Source: Prevotella sp. (GTDB lineage Bacteria; Bacteroidota; Bacteroidia; Bacteroidales; Bacteroidaceae). Taken from it: DNA of 64,000 nucleotides. The translations under genes were made by a program, and so were the position numbers. The stretch is from contig JAGCZA010000005.1 in the NCBI GenBank assembly GCA_017960525.1, positions 29,051 to 93,050 of the forward strand, in the 5' to 3' direction. This document shows, piece after piece, positions 59,691-64,000 of this stretch. Below the pieces are notes generated by a model. That model saw only the letters and a list, made by a program, of their open reading frames with translations, did not search any database and was not told the DNA's origin. Numbering within the stretch: the stretch's first letter is position 1; every line of letters begins with the position of its first letter.

Positions 59691-62246
59691 TCAATCTTTA
59701 ATGTCAATTGACAGAGGTTTATCAATCAGATGGATGACAGCCGATGACGACGTGAAGATGTTGTTTGCGCGGCTGGCATCGGACGAGTCGTACTGCCACT
59801 CTCTGGCCATCAGGTTGTAGAGTGCCGGATTGGAGGTGACGACGTGACGCTTGTTGCCGGCATTGTCGGTCAGTTCGATGCCGTCAGCCTTCAAAGTGGC
59901 ATCCACACGGTAGAAACGCTCAGTAGTCGGGTCGACTACAGCTGTCTCATAGATGCCGCTCTCGGTTGCGGCGCCAATAAAGAGGGCATTATCCTGGATG
60001 TGGTATTTCACGAAATTGACCAGCTTCTCTGTTTCGGTTTCAGCTGCACCCAGATTGCCGGCATCCTCATATTCGGCCACCTTTTCCCACGATGACAGCT
60101 TGCCTTCTCTCTGGAGTGCCTCGATGCTCTCGTTGGTGGGTACATATATAGTATAGTGGTAGGTGTTGAAGACAGAAACGTTCTGGCCTGCAGTAGCATA
60201 GCGCTTGTCGTGAATCTGCTCGAAAATACCTGCACCGTCCATCAGTTCGAGGAATTTTGAGAACTCCTCGTGCTGTTCCAGAATGTCGCGCACGGTCTGG
60301 CGCGTACCCAGGATGGGCTGATTGTCCAAGACGTAGGTCTTGCCGTTACCGCCATCGGTCTGGTCATAAATATAGTTGACGTATAGCGGCTCGCCCTCGT
60401 TCACTTGGTAACTGCCTTCCACGGTCATGCCATTGGCACCTAAACTGGCGTTCTTGATGCGCAGCTCTGTGCCGCCTTTGGTGCGATAGTACTCATGGCC
60501 GTCCTCCACATTGCCGATGACGATGTGGGTGTCGAGGATGTCCTTCAGGCGGTTGCGCAAGAAGCCGGCGTCGCGTATGATAGTGCTGTCGGCAGACAAC
60601 TCGCCCGTGGCGGGGTCGATGGTCCTCATGCTGGCCCAGACGCGCTGTGTCTCGTCCACCTTGGTGGGGTCATAGAAGAAGTGAAGCATCTGCGTCTGGT
60701 TCTTGCCGTATGAGCAGGGGTCGATATACTCCAGCAATCCCTTGTTCGTGGGAATGAAGAAGCTGTAGTAGGAGTTGAGCGAGTTCAGATAGACATCATA
60801 CTGCAGCTGCTCAATAGCCCAATAGATGATTTTCATGGTCTCGTTGATAAGTGCGGGGAAGCTGACACTGACGTAGGACGTGGGTGAATAGACGTGATTG
60901 GTCAGATAGACGGCGCCGTTGCAGCCGAGCCACACCGAGTCGATGGCTTCCTCCTTGACGCCCATTGGGTCGTTGGCATCGTTGAGGATGTTGTTGAACT
61001 TTGAGGGCACGCTCCCGATGAACGACGATAGCATATTGTTGTTGATGAGCTTCGCCACCACATCGTCGGGGATGCTGTCCCACGTATGGTAGTAGTCGCG
61101 CAGCACCTTGCCTGCGCCCTCGTTCCAGTATTCCTCCAAGGCCTGGTCGCTGGGCACCATCATGACTGCCATATCGCGCTGCAGGGCGATGTTGCCCTCC
61201 TGGTCGTTCAGTCCTGCATAGTAGGCGTTCCACTCCGGGTCAAACTTCAGGCGGCCGTTGACAGCACCCCTGTTGGGGGTCTGAGCCAAGGGCTGTCCGC
61301 CTTGCGACTTGACGGAGAAGAATCGTTTCTGGAAAACCGTGTCCACATTCGTGTCGTAAAGGAAATTGTACTGCGTGGTAGTGGCCTGGTCCAGGGGATA
61401 GGGTGCGCAATAGCGCTCCAGCAGGCGGTTGAAAAGGCGCACGTTGGGCTTGCTCTTAATCAGTTCGGCCATATTGGGCAGAGGGGTGATGACCTCGGCC
61501 ATCTTGTGGATGAAACCGTTGGAGCACTTGATGTTGGCCTGCTCCACTTGTATGCCGTTGATGCTGGCATCGCCGGCCTTGCGCTGGGTGGTCTTGTTGT
61601 AGAGGAAGTCATAGTCGGCATTGGTGATGCGCTTGTTCACCAGTTGCTTTTCGATGAACTGCACAAGAGGTACCGTCGAGTTGTCAGTCATGCAGACCAT
61701 TGGTTTGCCACTCTCGCGATAGGGCCGCCAATAGGGATTGTCCGGCATATTACTGGCCGTGAGCACAGAAACGGAATCGAAAGGCGTGCTCGACGCGAAA
61801 CGGCGCATGGCCTCACCCTCGCGTGGGGGGTTACCCTCTACGCTGGGCAGCGACCCCAACTGCATTGAGTTGTCCATCATACTGCCAAAGAGCAGCAGCT
61901 TCTTCTGCGAAGTGCTCAAGCCGGCATAGCTGTGCACACCCCACGGATTGTTGCTGAAGAAGCGCTCGAATGCCTGGTCGTCGGCCACAAAGAGTGTCTT
62001 CGAACCCGTCTTGGCCAGCACCTCACGGTAACCCAGGTCGTTGATGATGCGCACCGTGTTCTGGTAGTTGCCCGCCTCTTCGAGCCAGCTGTAGATGCTC
62101 GCACCCCAACCGTCGGGAGTCCGCTCGTCGAGGTCGTACTGTTCGCACGATGTCAGCATGCTCCCGCCAGCCAGTAGCACGCCGACAACGGCCAGCATCA
62201 ACTGCCTGCCTGCGTCACTAATTTTTTGCCTTTTTACGGTTTTCAT
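59691..62246 (-). CDS. FAS1-repeat surface lipoprotein, first gene of the locus
   Basis: An 851-residue lipoprotein with signal sequence and Cys34 in SMLTSCEQ. Four FAS1-like strand motifs are readable: TLFVADDQAF near 87, MMVPSDQALEEY near 362, SFFIPTNKGLLEY near 500 and TIYVPTNESIEAL near 702. It has the same length class and repeat number as the FAS1 protein at 1781-4105. It opens the seven-gene operon FAS1-SusC-SusD-FAS1-FAS1-SusC-SusD. Confidence 0.87.
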   Translation of the reverse strand: MKTVKRQKISDAGRQLMLAVVGVLLAGGSMLTSCEQYDLDERTPDGWGASIYSWLEEAGNYQNTVRIINDLGYREVLAKTGSKTLFVADDQAFERFFSNNPWGVHSYAGLSTSQKKLLLFGSMMDNSMQLGSLPSVEGNPPREGEAMRRFASSTPFDSVSVLTASNMPDNPYWRPYRESGKPMVCMTDNSTVPLVQFIEKQLVNKRITNADYDFLYNKTTQRKAGDASINGIQVEQANIKCSNGFIHKMAEVITPLPNMAELIKSKPNVRLFNRLLERYCAPYPLDQATTTQYNFLYDTNVDTVFQKRFFSVKSQGGQPLAQTPNRGAVNGRLKFDPEWNAYYAGLNDQEGNIALQRDMAVMMVPSDQALEEYWNEGAGKVLRDYYHTWDSIPDDVVAKLINNNMLSSFIGSVPSKFNNILNDANDPMGVKEEAIDSVWLGCNGAVYLTNHVYSPTSYVSVSFPALINETMKIIYWAIEQLQYDVYLNSLNSYYSFFIPTNKGLLEYIDPCSYGKNQTQMLHFFYDPTKVDETQRVWASMRTIDPATGELSADSTIIRDAGFLRNRLKDILDTHIVIGNVEDGHEYYRTKGGTELRIKNASLGANGMTVEGSYQVNEGEPLYVNYIYDQTDGGNGKTYVLDNQPILGTRQTVRDILEQHEEFSKFLELMDGAGIFEQIHDKRYATAGQNVSVFNTYHYTIYVPTNESIEALQREGKLSSWEKVAEYEDAGNLGAAETETEKLVNFVKYHIQDNALFIGAATESGIYETAVVDPTTERFYRVDATLKADGIELTDNAGNKRHVVTSNPALYNLMAREWQYDSSDASRANNIFTSSSAVIHLIDKPLSIDIKD

Positions 62247-62280
62247 ACGGTTTTATAGAGTTAGTTCATTTTTTCGGCTG

Positions 62281-62288
62281 CAAAATTA
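62281..62288 (-). promoter_or_regulatory. Candidate promoter of the FAS1/SusC/SusD operon
   Basis: Minus-strand TAATTTTG, 34 bp before the ATG at 62246, matches the -7 box. The -33 box is unclear in the AT-rich upstream sequence. Confidence 0.45.
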
Positions 62289-62435
62289 CATACTTTATAT
62301 GGCATACGCTTTACAGAATGTTTACACGCTTTTTCTGTATGTTTCGGTGGTGTCTCGCATTTTTTTCTTTTTGTTTCATACCATTTTTATGTTCTTTTAA
62401 TAATAATTAGTGTTCGTCATTTCAATACTTTTTCG

Positions 62436-62443
62436 TAATTTTG
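62436..62443 (+). promoter_or_regulatory. Candidate promoter of dxr
   Basis: TAATTTTG at 62436-62443 is a -7 box, 27 bp before the dxr ATG at 62471. The -33 region is weak. Confidence 0.45.
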
Positions 62444-62470
62444 CAGGCAAATTGACAACCAACAATTCTT

Positions 62471-63631
62471 ATGGAAAAGAAAAGACAGATAGCCATCCTT
62501 GGCTCGACGGGGAGCATAGGCACACAGGCCCTGCAAGTGATTGACGAACACAGCGACCTCTATGAGGTCTACTGCCTTACCGCTAACAACAAAGTGGAGC
62601 TGCTCGCACAGCAAGCCCACAAGTTCAAGCCAGCCGCCGTGGTGATTGCCAACGAGCAGCGCTACGATGAACTGAAAAGCCTGATGGCCGACCTGCCCGA
62701 CGTGAAGGTCTACGCCGGCGCACGGGCACTTGACGAGATAGTCGAGGCCGGCCCCATCGATATGGTGCTCACGGCCATGGTGGGCTTCGCCGGCCTCTCG
62801 CCCACCATCCGCGCCATCCAGGCACACAAGACCATCTGCCTGGCCAACAAAGAGACGCTTGTGGTGGCAGGCGAGCTGATCTGCCGCCTGGCCTTGGAGA
62901 ACCGCGCCGCCATACTGCCCGTCGACAGCGAGCACTCGGCCATTTTCCAGAGCCTCGTCGGCGAAGACCAGAACCCCATCGACAAGATTTTGCTCACAGC
63001 TTCGGGCGGTCCCTTCCGCCTGAAGACGATGGACGAGATTGCCCACGTGACCAAGGCTGACGCCCTGCGCCACCCCACCTGGGACATGGGCGCGAAAATC
63101 ACCATCGACTCGGCCTCGATGATGAACAAGGGCTTCGAGGTCATCGAGGCCAAGTGGCTCTTCGGCGTCGACGCCAGCCAGATTCAGGTGCTCGTCCACC
63201 CACAGTCCATCGTCCATAGCGCCGTGCAGTTCCAGGACGGCTCGGTGAAGGCCCAGTTGGGCGTACCCGATATGCGGCTGCCCATCCAGTACGCTTTCTC
63301 CTATCCGCACCGGATGCCGCTCAGTGGCGAGCGTCTCGACCTGTTCAAGGCCCGCTCGTTGGAGTTCTTCGAGCCCGACCTGCAGAAGTTCCGCTGTCTG
63401 GCTATGGCCTACGAGGCACTGGCACGGGGCGGCAACATGCCCTGCATCGTCAATGCGGCCAACGAAATAGTGAACCGCGCCTTCCTCGAAGACCGCTGCC
63501 GCTTCCTCCAGATGGGCGACATCATTGCCGAAACCATGCAGCGCGCCACCTTCATCAAGCAGCCCACCTACGACGACTACATCCAGAGCGACCAGGAAGC
63601 CCGCCGGATAGCCACCTCTTTATTATTATAG
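62471..63631 (+). CDS. dxr: 1-deoxy-D-xylulose 5-phosphate reductoisomerase
   Basis: A 386-residue protein with the NADPH motif GSTGSIGTQ near residue 11, LANKETLVVAG near 133, the metal/substrate loop PVDSEHSAIFQ near 157 and the flexible loop ASGGPFRL. It makes 2-C-methyl-D-erythritol 4-phosphate in the non-mevalonate isoprenoid pathway. Often followed by rseP in Bacteroidetes; here the gene is followed by repeats and then by a new promoter at the window edge. Confidence 0.95.
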   Translation: MEKKRQIAILGSTGSIGTQALQVIDEHSDLYEVYCLTANNKVELLAQQAHKFKPAAVVIANEQRYDELKSLMADLPDVKVYAGARALDEIVEAGPIDMVLTAMVGFAGLSPTIRAIQAHKTICLANKETLVVAGELICRLALENRAAILPVDSEHSAIFQSLVGEDQNPIDKILLTASGGPFRLKTMDEIAHVTKADALRHPTWDMGAKITIDSASMMNKGFEVIEAKWLFGVDASQIQVLVHPQSIVHSAVQFQDGSVKAQLGVPDMRLPIQYAFSYPHRMPLSGERLDLFKARSLEFFEPDLQKFRCLAMAYEALARGGNMPCIVNAANEIVNRAFLEDRCRFLQMGDIIAETMQRATFIKQPTYDDYIQSDQEARRIATSLLL

Positions 63632-63930
63632 GCGCAGCCATTCCCCTCCCATCAAGGGGAGGGGCAGGGGTGGGGGCTGTAATTTCTTGTCAGCCAGAAA
63701 AGGAAACGGCAGCCGTCAATTTCCATCCCAAAACCAGGCTGAAAATTTGGTTCGTCCAAACTATGACTTTGGTTCGTCCAAACTCCCAGTTTGGTTCGTC
63801 CAAACTCCCAGTTTGGTTCGTCCAAACTTCAGGTTTGGTTCGTCCCAACTCCAGGTCAGTCGTTTCCCTCGGTGCAGCACGGCGCAGCAGCTCCCCGCCC
63901 CTGAAGGGGAGGGGTCGGGGGTGGGGTTAA
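63632..63930. repeat. Composite repeat, copy 2, with internal 22-bp array (locus D)
   Basis: 63632-63700 nearly repeats 45623-45691. A five-unit 22-bp array occupies 63747-63856 with TTGGTTCGTCCAAACT as the core. 63852-63928 contains GGTCAGTCGTTTCCCTCGG and a G/C-rich arm that is the inverse of copy 1. The stretch 63632-63971 after dxr has no gene. Confidence 0.85.
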
Positions 63931-63947
63931 ATTTTTCCGGCATTTTG

Positions 63948-63979
63948 TTTGCCCATTTCACGAAAAAATGCTACTTTTG
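63948..63979 (+). promoter_or_regulatory. Promoter of a gene beyond the right edge
   Basis: TTTG at 63948-63951 and TACTTTTG at 63972-63979 are 20 bp apart. The transcript would begin near 63985 and run off the window. Confidence 0.5.
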
Positions 63980-64000
63980 CCGCCAACTCTGGGAGCGCGG

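Noticed and set aside
63747-63856. Tandem 22-bp units considered as a CRISPR array
   Set aside because: Units are contiguous with no unique spacers, no cas genes are nearby and single hairpins also occur as terminators.

Overview
The window reads as chromosomal DNA of a Bacteroidales bacterium, most likely Prevotella or a close relative (Prevotellaceae). The grounds are SusC/SusD outer-membrane pairs, a hybrid two-component sensor of the HTCS type, lipoproteins with FAS1 repeats, the HU_rel DNA-binding family, DUF5053, and promoters of the Bacteroidetes type (TTTG or TTG at -33, TAnnTTTG at -7) upstream of most operons. No rRNA, tRNA, CRISPR array, transposase or phage gene was recognised.

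Layout. 1-4105: a FAS1 lipoprotein and the start of a SusC receptor that runs off the left edge. 4301-6773: four small membrane proteins (two TM2, DUF2752, CD225/dispanin) and ilvE. 6840-16699: xseB and surface-sugar genes (glycosyltransferase, wecC, hexapeptide acetyltransferase, fcl), interrupted by a 1314-residue secreted FG-GAP/dockerin protein and an unknown gene pair. 16702-24049: pruA, proC and argD, with a four-gene restriction-modification island between proC and argD. 24160-31355: housekeeping genes (LOG family, HU, DUF5053, HIT, greA, recF, DUF721, map, lipid kinase, miaA). 31359-38882: secreted carbohydrate-active enzymes (CE8-like, GH3, GH95) and alanine dehydrogenase. 38900-41394: argG, a GNAT gene and argR. 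41485-62246: an HTCS regulator and a seven-gene operon of two SusC/SusD pairs and three FAS1 lipoproteins with no enzyme gene. 62471-63631: dxr.

How the genes work together. argR, GNAT, argG, argD and proC are the usual Bacteroidales arginine/proline cluster, but here it is split into two blocks about 15 kb apart and argC is not in the window. A GH95 fucosidase follows argG, and the restriction-modification island sits between argD and proC. The SusC/SusD/FAS1 locus is a nutrient-import or surface-binding system; its HTCS neighbour is the likely regulator.

The main non-coding interest lies in several repeat and RNA-like structures: a 22-bp hairpin-forming repeat at four loci, two composite G/C-rich fold-back elements, a second 22-bp array upstream of HU with a related junction, a duplicated promoter-leader with a covarying tetraloop hairpin, and an intrinsic terminator between the greA promoter and greA. 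All calls come from reading the sequence and from family knowledge; no database search was run.
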